64,000 nt of DNA, from NCBI GenBank assembly GCA_002746535.1, contig NVWA01000031.1, positions 1-64,000 on the forward strand. The letters run 5' to 3'. A model generated the notes under the pieces. The model saw only the letters and a program-made list of their open reading frames with translations, had not been told where the DNA came from and searched no databases. The translations under genes and the position numbers were made by a program. Each line of letters opens with the position of its first letter. Position 1 is the first letter of the stretch. The stretch comes from Planctomycetota bacterium. Its GTDB lineage: Bacteria > Planctomycetota > GCA-2746535. Shown piece after piece: positions 26,501 to 36,800 of the stretch.

Positions 26501-29500
26501 GTGTTATTAAATGTAATTCCGAAGTTTGAAAGATTATTTGAAACACTTCTAATCATCTTAGTCAACGAAGGCTTTATTAAATGTGAAAATAACATAATCA
26601 TTTTTAATTCCATTGTTTCTAAAGAATCCTTTAAAATCAAATTAGAAAATATTTCTGAGTGGGAAGATCAAATTGCGAAAGATCATACAGATTCTCGCTA
26701 CATGTTTAATCTTCTTGATTCTACCGTTGGTGGTCTACTCAAAGTATTAAGTGGTGAAATTAAATACGTCGAAGCATTGTTTCCGAATGGTTCAATGCAT
26801 CTAGTAGAAGATGTTTATAAGAACAATGTGATTCTATTAGAATATTCCAAGAAACTTGCCGTTGCCGTTCGAGAAATTGTAGCCTCATCAAATACAACTA
26901 TTCGCATTCTCGAAATTGGTTCTGGTACCGGTGGCACTAGTGATTTCGTTTTTAAAGAACTTAAAGATTTAGAACAAAAGGTTAAGTACACCTATACAGA
27001 TATTTCAGGAAGTTTTTTGCAATATGGTAAAAAGACCTATGGCATCAATTATGATTACATTGATTTTAAACTTCTGGATATCGAAAAAGATCCGGCTCCA
27101 CAAGGTTATCGATATGGAGACTACGATATCATTTTTGCTTCGAATGTGATTCATGCTACGAGTGACATCCCCAATACAATTGGCAATATTAAAAAATTAT
27201 TAAGTGCTCAAGGAGTCTTAATCCTAAATGAAACAACACGAGTATTAAACTTCACGTCTTTAACATTCGGTTTGGCCGATGGGTGGTGGTTATACAAAGA
27301 TGAAGAAAACCGCTTACCTTATTCGCCGTTATTAACACCTGAGAGCTGGAGCAATGTTCAAACCAAAATTGGTTTAAAAGATTTCAAAGCCGTTACAGCT
27401 AAAATGCCAGAAATAGATACACCATTACAGCATTTAATGTTTGCCTGGTCAGATGGTACTATTCAGTCTCAAGGAGCTGTATCAACAGAAGTCATTCCAA
27501 CAACTAAAGTAAAACTTATTAATCAATCAGCAATTAGTTCTGATCAAACACTACAAAAAGTAATCAACATTACTAAAGAAGCTTCTGGTCTATTGGATGA
27601 TCAACTAGATCCTACGGTTAATATTTTTGAACTTGGCTTAGATTCTTTAATGTTAATGAGCATTAAAGAGGGCATTCAAAAAGAATTTTCAGTCGATATT
27701 GATACAGGTTTATTTTATGAGAGTGCCGACACTCTTTCAAAAATCACTTCTATAATTGTAGCTGAAGGTGGTATTTCAGAAGATACTACGAATGATGTTA
27801 ATCAAGCCGTTGATCTACCAATTTATGCAGATTTACCAGATAGCATAAATGGTTTTTTAAAAAATCAGAAACAGGCTTTAAATAAATTTTTAAAGAATCA
27901 ATCCAATGCTTTAGATTTGTTAATAAATAAAGAAAACAACTCTAAACTAAAAGGAAATAATAGTGGCGATTCAATAAAAAAGGAAAAGCCTCATTTACAA
28001 GGACTCCAATTAAAGAATGAAGACTTAACACCAACACAAAAGAATTTCATAGAAGACTTTATTAAACGCTATACTAAAAGGTCACCTTCATCAAAAGAGT
28101 TAGCCGCCAATACAAAAATGGAATATGCTGATTGGATCAATTCTCTTGGCTTTCGTAAATCATTAAAAGAAATTATATATCCACTTGTCATGAAAAGTTC
28201 TCATGGCACCAAATTCACCGATATTGATGAAAATGAATACTTGGATATTGCTATGGGCTACGGTGTCTCCTTATTTGGAAACAATGTAGGCTTTATCAAA
28301 GACGCTATCCAAGAACAATTAGATAATGGCATAGCACTTGGTCCACAAAATCATTTGGCAGGAAAAGTATCAAAAATAATTAGTGAAATGACAGGTGTTG
28401 ATCGGGTTTCATTTTGTAATTCAGGTACAGAAGCTGTCATGGTAGCTTTACGGTTAGCAAGAACAGTTACTAAAAGAGAAAAAATAGTTCTCTTTGCTGG
28501 ATCTTATCATGGCACATTTGATGGTGTTTTAGCACACCCAGGCCAAGGCGAACAATTATCAGAACGTCAGGTTGTTGGTACTCCTGAATCAATGATGGAA
28601 GATGTTATTGTTTTAAACTATGGAGATCCAAAAAGTTTAGAAATCATCAAAGAAATGGGTCATGAGTTAGCAGGCGTTTTGGTTGAACCGGTTCAAAGTC
28701 GAAATCCAAGTTTGCAGCCTAAAGCATTTCTAAAGGAATTGAGAGAAATTACTTCCGAGAATGGTATCACATTAATTTTTGATGAAGTATTGCTAGGCTT
28801 TAGAATATCTCAAGGCGGAGCTCAAGAATATTTTGATATTAAAGCTGATATCGTTACTTACGGTAAAGTTGTTGGTGGTGGTATGCCCTTGGGGATTGTC
28901 GCTGGTAAAAAAGAATTCATGGATAGCGTCGATGGTGGCTTTTGGAATTTTGGTGATGATAGTTACCCCTATGCCGAAACAACCGTCTTTCAAGGAACCT
29001 TTTGTAAACACCCATTAGCGATGGCTGCTTCCTATGCCGTATTGAAACACATGCAAGAAGCAGGACCAGAATTACAACAAAGAGTTAATGCCTTAACAGA
29101 CTTATTAGCTAAAAAGTTGAATGCTGTTTTTGAAGCAGAAGAATTGCCCATTAAGTTAGCACATTTTGGATCCGTATTTAAGTTTGACACTTATGGTAAA
29201 TTGAATCCATTATTGCAACCAATCGAAATGGATTTATTTTATAATCTATTACTAGAAAAAGGTCTTTATACCTGGGAAAAACGAATATGTTTTATTTCTG
29301 TTTATCATACTGAAGAAGATGTGAAGTTTATTGTTTCTAAGATCAAAGAAGTAATTGCAGCAATGAAGCAAGGGGGGTTCTTTAAATTCTCCCTTAATCC
29401 TTCTGAGTCTTATGCGGCATCAAATGTTCAAAAACGCTTATACTTTTTAAAGTCATTGGACAAAGACAAAAGCCCTTATCAATTGACAGCGGCTTTTGAT

Positions 29501-32500
29501 ATCAAAGGCATATTCAATAAAGATAAATTTAAAGAAGCTCTAGGGAAAGTTTACGAAAAAAATTCAATATTACGTAGTACCTTCTCTATAAATGATGATG
29601 GTGAGTTGAGATTAACTCAGCATGATTTTAAATCCTCTTTTATAAAAGATATCTCCAGTAATGGTAAAGAAAAAGATCAGTGCATAAATGAAACTGAAAA
29701 ATCATTGGACTTAGAAAATGGTCCGCCATTTTTAGTTCATCTGTATAACGACCTCAATTTTGTTGTCATTACCACTCATCATTGTGTCATCGATGGAATC
29801 TCATGGGATCTTTTCATGCAGGATTTATTATTGGCCTATGAAGATCAACCATTGAGTCAATCCATCGAATATAAAGAATACATTCAATGGCAAAAGGAAT
29901 ATCTGAAAAGTAATGAGTATGACAATAGCGTATCTTATTGGAAAGAAATTTTTTCTGGTGATATCCCCGTATTAGAATTACCAACAGATATACAACGGCC
30001 ATCTCGTAAAACTAGTGCTGGTGGAATCAGTTTTGGTTCATTAGATAAAAAAGAAGTAAGCGCTCTTAAAGATTGTGCTCGTAAAAACTCTTGTACTATG
30101 AACATGTTGTTATTTGCCATCTATGATTTATTCCTTTACAAAATTACAGGTCAAAGGGAACGAGTCATTGGACTTCCAATCAGTGGTCGTCCTAAAAAAG
30201 AATTTGAAAATGTTATAGGGATGTTTGCTAACACTATAGCTGTTAAAACATCCATGAATTCTTCGGACTTATTTTCAGAACATTTGCAACAGGTTAAAAC
30301 AAAACTATTAAAATCATATCAACATCAAAATTATCCTTTTGAAAGTCTAGTGGAGAGTCTTGATCTTGAAAAAGACTTCTCACGCAATCCTCTATTCGAT
30401 ACCATGTTTGTATTTGAAAATGGTCAAGATCGATTCTTCAAAACAAATGAATTAGCACTAAATGAATATCCTATTAAAAAAGATCTATCAGCCTACGACC
30501 TCGTTGTAGAAATGATTGAAAAAGATGGGCTAATGAGTCTGAACTTTGAATACAGTAGTGATTTGTTTAAACCAGAGACAATCTCAAAATGGCAGGAATA
30601 TTTCATTCATCTATTACACCAGGTAACTAGCGAATTTAATAAACCAATCACGACCTATGAACTTTGGGATCACAATAAGCAAAAGCAGTTTTTAAAAAAT
30701 ATTAATAAAGAATTTATCACATATGATTATCCTCTAAACTTGATTCATTTTTTTGAGAAAAAGGTTACTGAAAAGCCAAAATCAATAATTGCTCTAGGAC
30801 AAGAAAAGTCTTATACTTACGAAGATGTGTCTAAGATATCAAATGGTATAGCTCAAAAGCTAAAAACAAAGTTAACTTCTTCCAAAAAAGTAATTGTTTT
30901 TATCAGCCGTTCCGAAAATTATATTCCTTTAATTATTGGAATAATGAAATCTGGTGCATGCTTTGTTCCTGTTGATGGAAAATTTTCTGAAGAACGATTG
31001 AGATTAATCGCTGAAGATTGTGAACCAGATTGGATTATACATGATTCCGATACCGCGGATAAAATCCCAAAAAAGTATCAAGAGAAATCTATTCATGCAA
31101 CTGAATTAATCTCCTTAGAAAACGAATGGTACATTAATGAGAGTGAAGATAAATCAACGGCCTATATCATTTATACTTCTGGATCAACTGGCAAACCTAA
31201 AGGTGTTTTAGTGGCTCATGCTAGTGCATGCGAAACAATGATATGGCGACAAAATTATTATAATATTAATTTCAATGATGCTGTATTGCAGTTGCCCTCT
31301 TTTTCATTTGATAGTTCGGTAGCTGAAATATTGGGATCGATTATTTCTGGTTCAACATTAGTCTTCTTCAAAGAAGAATACCGCCTGGACATTGATTATC
31401 TAGTTAGTGCTATTGCAAAGCATCATGTAACTTATTTGCTTTTAACACCTGGATTTTATAACTCTTTTCTTTCTTACTGTGTCGAAAATAATCAAATTGA
31501 TAAAATTAAATCTCTTCGCTTTGTAACCCTAGCGGGTGAAGAAGTTCTGGATGCATTGATCACAAAACATTTCGACTTATTAAGTCATGTGAAATTGTTT
31601 AATGAGTATGGTCCGACTGAAGATTCCGTTTGCTCTTCCTGTTATGAGTTTAATGCTAATGATAAAATCCCTTATATTGGAAAACCAATTACTAATCATC
31701 ATCTCTATTTGTTGGATAAAGATTTAAATGTATGTCCACCAGGAATAAATGGTCAGATTGTATTAGCTGGTAAAGGTTTGACGAAAGGTTATTTAAATAA
31801 CGAGACCTTAACATCACAAGTTTTTACTTCTTTAGATTTATTAGGTAAAAAACAGCGTACTTATTTAACCGGTGACTTAGGTGTTTGGAATAATAGTGGT
31901 CAGTTACTATTTAAAGGCCGTGTTGATGATCAAGTGAAAATACGAGGTTTTCGTATTGAATTAAATGAAATCAATACTCATCTGAAAAATCAAAATAATA
32001 TTCAAGATTCCGTAGTGTTACCATATGGTTCAAAAGGCGATCAGGTATTAGTAGCTTATTATATTTCTCTAGACAATAAAAAAATAGATGAAGATAACAC
32101 CAAGAAAAATTTACTATCTATATTACCGCAATACATGGTCCCAGATCATTTTGTATTGTTAGATGAATTTCCGAAAAATAATAGTGGGAAAATTAATAAG
32201 AAGAAATTCCCAGCTCCTGATTTTAACCAAAAAGAAATTGTTTCTGTAAGAACAGAGATGACTGAAAAAGAACAAATCATCGCAACTGTCTGGTCTGAAG
32301 TATTAAGAAAAGATAATATTTCATTAAATGATAATTATTTTAAACTTGGTGGCGACTCCATTAAAGGAATTCAAGTCATATCAAGAATCGCAAAAGCTGG
32401 TTATCAAATTAAAGTACCGGATTTATTTGAACATCCAACGATAGAAGAGTTGGCTCCCTATTTAAAAGAAAAAAATAGATCAATTGACGAAGGTAAAATT

Positions 32501-33859
32501 GAAGGTAGTTTTGATTTAAGTCCTATTCAATCTTGGTATTTTGATAGTTTAAAACCTGGTCATTTCAATCAATCAGTTTTACTTGAAACAACTTCAAATA
32601 TTTCTAAAGAAACTTATATCGAAATTCTGTCCAAAATAGTTCAACAGCATGATCTACTTCGATCTAATTTTAATAACAACCAAGGAAATATTTCATCCTA
32701 TGAAAATTTTGATGTAGCATCTTACTTCATAGAAGAAGAGGCTTCATCTGAAGATGAACTAAAAAGTATTTTAGACAAATACCAGGAATCGCTAACTACA
32801 GAAAAGAATTCTCTTTGGAAATTTATATCAATTCAATTCAATGACAAAAAGCTAATCTTTTGGGTGATGAATCATCTAGTCATAGATTTTGTTTCTTGGC
32901 AAATATTATTGGAAGATTTCTCCCACTTATTAGAAAATAATAATACCTTAGATTCCAAATCTAGCTCTTATCAATTCTGGACAAAATCCATAAAAGAATT
33001 CAGCCAATCAAAAGAATTGCTCGATCAGAAAGACTACTGGAAAAAAGCCTTGAAGGCTAATAATCTGCAGCCAATACTTTTTTCTGAAAAATACAATAGT
33101 TCAGGTCGCAGCACAAGTATTATAAAACTTGATCGAGAGATAACACTTAAGCTAACTCAAAAAGCTAATGAATTATATAGCACAGAGACAAATGAACTTT
33201 TGATTGCCGTACTCGGTAAATCAATTAAAAAATATTTCATAGATCGAGATTTGAATTCCCTAACCATAACATTAGAAGGTCATGGTCGCGAACAATGGCC
33301 AGACGCTAAATTTGATTTATCCAAAACTGTTGGCTGGTTCACATCGCTATTTCCAGTTAAGGTTGATTTAGAATCAAGTGAAGATTTAAAACACTTTATT
33401 GTGAATGTAAAAGAAGAGATACGAAATGTTCCTTTGAAAGGAATTGGATACGGCATTTTGAAATATAGTAGCAAGGCCTTTTCAAGCGAAGAATCTAGTA
33501 AAGATCCTGAAGTAGCCTTTAATTATTTAGGCGAAATAGATAGCTCCTTCGAAATGAATCATCTCAAAATGCTTGATAAAGATTTTAGTTCAGATGTTAG
33601 CTTGAAAAGAGAGTTAGATCAAAAATTAGAATTTGAAGTCTTTATCAAAGAAGGCCAGTTGACAGTTTTTCTACATTACCGTAATACTGTTTTGACCTAT
33701 ACCGAAGCTGAAAGTCTACTTAAAGATTATAAAAATGAATTAATAAAAATCATTGATTTTTGCTTGGGGCAAGAGGAAACGATACTTACCCCATCGGACC
33801 TAACAATAAGTGATATGAGCATGGATGACTTAGAAGGCGTTTTTGACGATGATGAATAA
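23573..33859 (+). CDS. McyE-like hybrid PKS-NRPS: KS-AT-MT-ACP-aminotransferase-C-A-PCP-E
   Basis: Second megasynthase, 3428 residues. TTG 23573 overlaps the previous stop (TTGA) and opens a coiled docking helix (IEIKKLKKKVNEQE); ATG at residue 13 is the alternative. Domains: KS 38-470 (Cys209); AT 560-870 (Ser655, HAFHS, malonyl); C-methyltransferase 1000-1290 (LEIGSGTGG near 1112); ACP 1320-1395; PLP aminotransferase of the glutamate-semialdehyde type 1525-1935 (Lys1765 in YGKVVGGG); C 1945-2360 (His2069-His2070, HHCVIDG); A 2390-2885; PCP 2895-2965; E 2980-3400; donor docking tail TPSDLTISDMSMDD. MT plus aminotransferase convert the beta-keto chain to a 2-methyl-3-amino acid, as in microcystin McyE. 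The hand-read A code DSALTAEVCK gives no clear substrate. The E domain has NHLVIDF (Asn3100, Phe3106) instead of HHxxxDG but keeps the second His. Confidence 0.93.
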   Translation: MINKNTKNHEALMTKALIEIKKLKKKVNEQERKSSEPLAIVGMACRFPGHANSIDAYWDLLSNGVDAISDVPADRWDVETFYDKDPHAKGKMYTTKGGFIDQVDSFDYSFFGITPVEAKSMDPQQRLLMELSWEALENAFLKPSELAGSKTGVFVGMSANDYLQLQSRQESYESINPYTTTGWTHSVASGRLSYFYGFEGPSMAIDTACSSSLVSIDLAIQSLRKGDCNMALACGVSLMLSPEVTINFSKAKMLATDGKCKTFDQSANGYVRGEGGGVVVLKRLSDAIENNDEIFAVIKGSAVNQDGRSGGLTVPNGPAQERVIKSALKNAKLKPIDISYIEAHGTGTSLGDPIEANALGRVLGQNRKGVFHVGSVKTNFGHLEAAAGMASIIKTALCLKNKKFVPSLHFTKINPHISLDEVPMKVVTSFKDWPLNSESDKNGRYAGVSSFGFSGTNVHVVLGENITEEKETIAQIQMPSSYLFNFSSTSTKGLEDLCTAFCNELINGSNKSILDLAFSLNAFRDNLKVKKSFIVNDIDSLTKQLSEFKTDAIEKASSKNKLAFLFTGQGSQYVGMGQELYQSQPVFKDSFDHCDKLFSNYIDKKLVDLLYADNASDEILKETLFTQPILFSIEYALAQMWLAWEAKPNYVLGHSIGEYVAATIAGVFSLEDAVKMVSARARLINELPEKGGMLAIMASEEEVLSLIKKYDRLSIAAVNAKQSIVVSGATDQLLKMKDLCKEAGFKNKELSVSHAFHSTLLNSMTAKYKNEISDIEFQEPKIKFISNISGKLISKNEITNPDYWTNHLTAPVRFYDSLVSLDEEGCEIFLEIGAQKILTDLARRSMSKEGKTFISSICKGQSDWKQINLCLKEFYKDQYKIDWSEIYRFYQPSKTTVVNNPFVREKVWFNNRTLPTSTSSTSKKVLKAVENDLNNLSTEIQSFEHCHEKVDEYCAYKLWHVLSPYLKDSQNTAELKVLLNVIPKFERLFETLLIILVNEGFIKCENNIIIFNSIVSKESFKIKLENISEWEDQIAKDHTDSRYMFNLLDSTVGGLLKVLSGEIKYVEALFPNGSMHLVEDVYKNNVILLEYSKKLAVAVREIVASSNTTIRILEIGSGTGGTSDFVFKELKDLEQKVKYTYTDISGSFLQYGKKTYGINYDYIDFKLLDIEKDPAPQGYRYGDYDIIFASNVIHATSDIPNTIGNIKKLLSAQGVLILNETTRVLNFTSLTFGLADGWWLYKDEENRLPYSPLLTPESWSNVQTKIGLKDFKAVTAKMPEIDTPLQHLMFAWSDGTIQSQGAVSTEVIPTTKVKLINQSAISSDQTLQKVINITKEASGLLDDQLDPTVNIFELGLDSLMLMSIKEGIQKEFSVDIDTGLFYESADTLSKITSIIVAEGGISEDTTNDVNQAVDLPIYADLPDSINGFLKNQKQALNKFLKNQSNALDLLINKENNSKLKGNNSGDSIKKEKPHLQGLQLKNEDLTPTQKNFIEDFIKRYTKRSPSSKELAANTKMEYADWINSLGFRKSLKEIIYPLVMKSSHGTKFTDIDENEYLDIAMGYGVSLFGNNVGFIKDAIQEQLDNGIALGPQNHLAGKVSKIISEMTGVDRVSFCNSGTEAVMVALRLARTVTKREKIVLFAGSYHGTFDGVLAHPGQGEQLSERQVVGTPESMMEDVIVLNYGDPKSLEIIKEMGHELAGVLVEPVQSRNPSLQPKAFLKELREITSENGITLIFDEVLLGFRISQGGAQEYFDIKADIVTYGKVVGGGMPLGIVAGKKEFMDSVDGGFWNFGDDSYPYAETTVFQGTFCKHPLAMAASYAVLKHMQEAGPELQQRVNALTDLLAKKLNAVFEAEELPIKLAHFGSVFKFDTYGKLNPLLQPIEMDLFYNLLLEKGLYTWEKRICFISVYHTEEDVKFIVSKIKEVIAAMKQGGFFKFSLNPSESYAASNVQKRLYFLKSLDKDKSPYQLTAAFDIKGIFNKDKFKEALGKVYEKNSILRSTFSINDDGELRLTQHDFKSSFIKDISSNGKEKDQCINETEKSLDLENGPPFLVHLYNDLNFVVITTHHCVIDGISWDLFMQDLLLAYEDQPLSQSIEYKEYIQWQKEYLKSNEYDNSVSYWKEIFSGDIPVLELPTDIQRPSRKTSAGGISFGSLDKKEVSALKDCARKNSCTMNMLLFAIYDLFLYKITGQRERVIGLPISGRPKKEFENVIGMFANTIAVKTSMNSSDLFSEHLQQVKTKLLKSYQHQNYPFESLVESLDLEKDFSRNPLFDTMFVFENGQDRFFKTNELALNEYPIKKDLSAYDLVVEMIEKDGLMSLNFEYSSDLFKPETISKWQEYFIHLLHQVTSEFNKPITTYELWDHNKQKQFLKNINKEFITYDYPLNLIHFFEKKVTEKPKSIIALGQEKSYTYEDVSKISNGIAQKLKTKLTSSKKVIVFISRSENYIPLIIGIMKSGACFVPVDGKFSEERLRLIAEDCEPDWIIHDSDTADKIPKKYQEKSIHATELISLENEWYINESEDKSTAYIIYTSGSTGKPKGVLVAHASACETMIWRQNYYNINFNDAVLQLPSFSFDSSVAEILGSIISGSTLVFFKEEYRLDIDYLVSAIAKHHVTYLLLTPGFYNSFLSYCVENNQIDKIKSLRFVTLAGEEVLDALITKHFDLLSHVKLFNEYGPTEDSVCSSCYEFNANDKIPYIGKPITNHHLYLLDKDLNVCPPGINGQIVLAGKGLTKGYLNNETLTSQVFTSLDLLGKKQRTYLTGDLGVWNNSGQLLFKGRVDDQVKIRGFRIELNEINTHLKNQNNIQDSVVLPYGSKGDQVLVAYYISLDNKKIDEDNTKKNLLSILPQYMVPDHFVLLDEFPKNNSGKINKKKFPAPDFNQKEIVSVRTEMTEKEQIIATVWSEVLRKDNISLNDNYFKLGGDSIKGIQVISRIAKAGYQIKVPDLFEHPTIEELAPYLKEKNRSIDEGKIEGSFDLSPIQSWYFDSLKPGHFNQSVLLETTSNISKETYIEILSKIVQQHDLLRSNFNNNQGNISSYENFDVASYFIEEEASSEDELKSILDKYQESLTTEKNSLWKFISIQFNDKKLIFWVMNHLVIDFVSWQILLEDFSHLLENNNTLDSKSSSYQFWTKSIKEFSQSKELLDQKDYWKKALKANNLQPILFSEKYNSSGRSTSIIKLDREITLKLTQKANELYSTETNELLIAVLGKSIKKYFIDRDLNSLTITLEGHGREQWPDAKFDLSKTVGWFTSLFPVKVDLESSEDLKHFIVNVKEEIRNVPLKGIGYGILKYSSKAFSSEESSKDPEVAFNYLGEIDSSFEMNHLKMLDKDFSSDVSLKRELDQKLEFEVFIKEGQLTVFLHYRNTVLTYTEAESLLKDYKNELIKIIDFCLGQEETILTPSDLTISDMSMDDLEGVFDDDE

Positions 33860-36800
33860 GAAGAATCTAAAAGATATTTACACCTTATCTCCAATGCAGG
33901 CAGGGATGCTTTTCCATACTTCCCTTGATAAGAACACTTCTGCTTATATTGAACAGTCAGAAGTATTATTAGAGGGATCATTTGATCCTGAGATTTTCAA
34001 GAATAGTTGGCGAAAAATAATTGAACGTCATGATGCTTTTCGAAGTGTTTTTGTCCTTAAGAAAACAGCTCGTCCTATTCAAGTAGTCTTGAAAGAAGTT
34101 TCTTACGATGAATATTATCAAGATGTAAGTGATGATTCTGAAGATGAAATATTTCGTTGCATTGAAGATTTTAAAGCACAAGATATCAAAAAAGGATTCG
34201 ATGTCACAAAGGGTCCGTTATTTCGTTTAGCCGTCTTTAAATTAGACAATAATCAGCACAAAGTTATCTGGACATTCCATCATATCATTATGGATGGTTG
34301 GAGTCTTGGGTTGATATTAGACGAGTTATTTAACATTTATGCTTCTTTAAAAGATCAAAAACAAATTACATTGAAAACACCTGTTGCCTATGGCAACTTT
34401 ATTAAATTCTTAGAATCAAAAAATAATGATGAAGGAATGTCTTTTTGGAAAGAAAACTTAAAAACTCTTGAACAACAAACCTTACTTCCCCAATTAAAAA
34501 ACCAACAAAAGAACTATGATTTGAAAATAATGCCGATCGCATTAGATAAGAATATTTTTGATAAAATAAATGATTTCACAAAAGAACAAGGCATCACGCT
34601 GAATAATTACGTGTTAGGTATTTGGGCCTTATGTTTGAATCTATACACGGGTCAAAATGATTTAGTTTTTGGCAAAACAGTTTCGGGCAGATCAGCCGAT
34701 CTACCCCAATCCGAAGACATAGTAGGACTTTTTATCAATACGATTCCAGTACATATTGAATTACAAAAAGATGAGAGTTTTCTATCTCTGTTAAAACGAA
34801 TTCAAAAAGAATCTTTTGCCTCAGATGAATATGATTGGTGCTCTTTAGCAAATATACAAAATGAATCGACTTTAAAATCTAATTTGATTAACCATATCAT
34901 TGTTTTTGAAAATTATCCATTGGATGAAAACAATAATGAATGGGATGCTTTAAACTTAGGATTTAAAATCAAAGAAGTTAAAGGAGCCGAACATACTAAT
35001 TACGATTTTGAAATTGTTGCTATGCCTGGTGAATCATTGATGTTTGATGTGAAATACAATCAATCAAAATACGATAAGGAAATGATTGCTGAGTTAATGA
35101 ATACCTTCCTGAGACTTTGTGAGAAGGGCATTACATCACCTGAATCAAATTGCTTTGATCTAAATAAAATTGAAAATACCGATTATTTCTTAAATGAAGT
35201 TAATAACAATTGGCCATCTACAGAAGCTGAGATAAAAGTTGAAAGCGTACTAACTCAATTTAAAAAGCAGGTACAATTAAATCCGACGAATATCGCACTC
35301 AAAATCAATAAAAAAGAAATATCTTACCAAGAGCTTGATGATCGTTCAAACAAGTTTGCCTCTTTTTTAATTAATGTACATAATGTTCAGCCAGGTCAAT
35401 TGGTGGCAGCTATGATTGATCGGAATGAAAAAGCGATCATTAGTTTTTTCGGAATAATGAAAGCAGGTGCGGCCTATATTCCTTTAGATCCTACATACCC
35501 TCAAGAAAAAATTGATTTTATGCTAGAAGATAGTGGTGTAGACATCTTAATTTTAGATGACGCATTTCAAGAGCGCACCTTTGATTCTTTTGATGGCAAA
35601 CGATTATTATTTGAAGATGTTTCATCAAAGAGTGATTTGCCTACAGTGGAAATCAGCATTGAAGATTGTGCCTATATTATTTATACGTCTGGTTCAACGG
35701 GGATCCCAAAGGGATGTATGATTTCTCATAAGAACTTAGGTTCATTGATTCAAGGTTCTAAATTTAGTTTTGATTTTAATAATAATGATAGGTGGGTCAT
35801 TGCACATTCATTATGTTTTGATTTTTCTGTATGGGAAATGTATGGCGCACTTTGTTTTGGTGGCACTTTATACATTCCAACAAAAGAGGTCGTCTCAGAC
35901 ACCAAAAGTTTCTATTCTTTTTTAGCAGAAAATAAAATTACGGTATTAAATCAGACACCAGCTGCTTTTTATCAAATTATTCAAGAAGATGCCTTACAGA
36001 ATGATAATGCCTTGTCAGCAATTCGTACCGTTTGTTTTGGTGGTGATCGATTAGATTTGAAACCAATTCGTGAATGGGCTAACAAATATCCATTAGATAA
36101 AACTAAACTCGTTAATATGTTCGGTATCACAGAAACAACGGTACATGTAAGCTATAAGCATATCACCAATCAAGATCTGGAAGAAAACCAAGGTGAGAGC
36201 CCCATTGGTATTCCGATCCCATATGTTTCAATGATTATTTTAGATTCTCATCAACGAATTGTCCCAATAAATGTTACTGGCGAAATCTATGTTGGTGGTG
36301 CAGGTGTTTCATTAGGTTATTTAAATAGAGAATCATTAACTAGTGAACGGTTTATCCAAAACCCATATGATGAAACTGAAACTTTATACAGATCTGGTGA
36401 TTTAGGATATCGAAATGAGCAAGGTGAAATAATTTATTTAGGCCGTAATGATTTTCAAGTTCAAATTCGTGGGTTCCGAGTTGAATTGGGTGAAATATCT
36501 TTTCGTTTACAAGAAATTAAGAATGTTAAAGATGCTGTCATTTTGGCTAAAAAAGATGGTGATCGTGATGATCGGTTAATCGCTTTTTATACCTCAGAAA
36601 ATAAACAAGAACTCGATCCAGAAACCATCAAATCAGAGTTGCGTCATCATTTAGCTGAATACATGGTTCCGCCACAAATATATTTCTTACAAGAATTCCC
36701 TTTAACATCAAATAATAAAATTGATCGGAAAGCACTCTTATCTCTAGAAGAAGATGTTCTTTCGAAAGGATTGGCCGAAAGTTATGTTGCGCCTCGTAAC

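Noticed and set aside
31250..31660. Substrate prediction for the A domain of the second synthase
   Set aside because: The hand-read code DSALTAEVCK does not match any code I can recall with confidence, so no residue is assigned.
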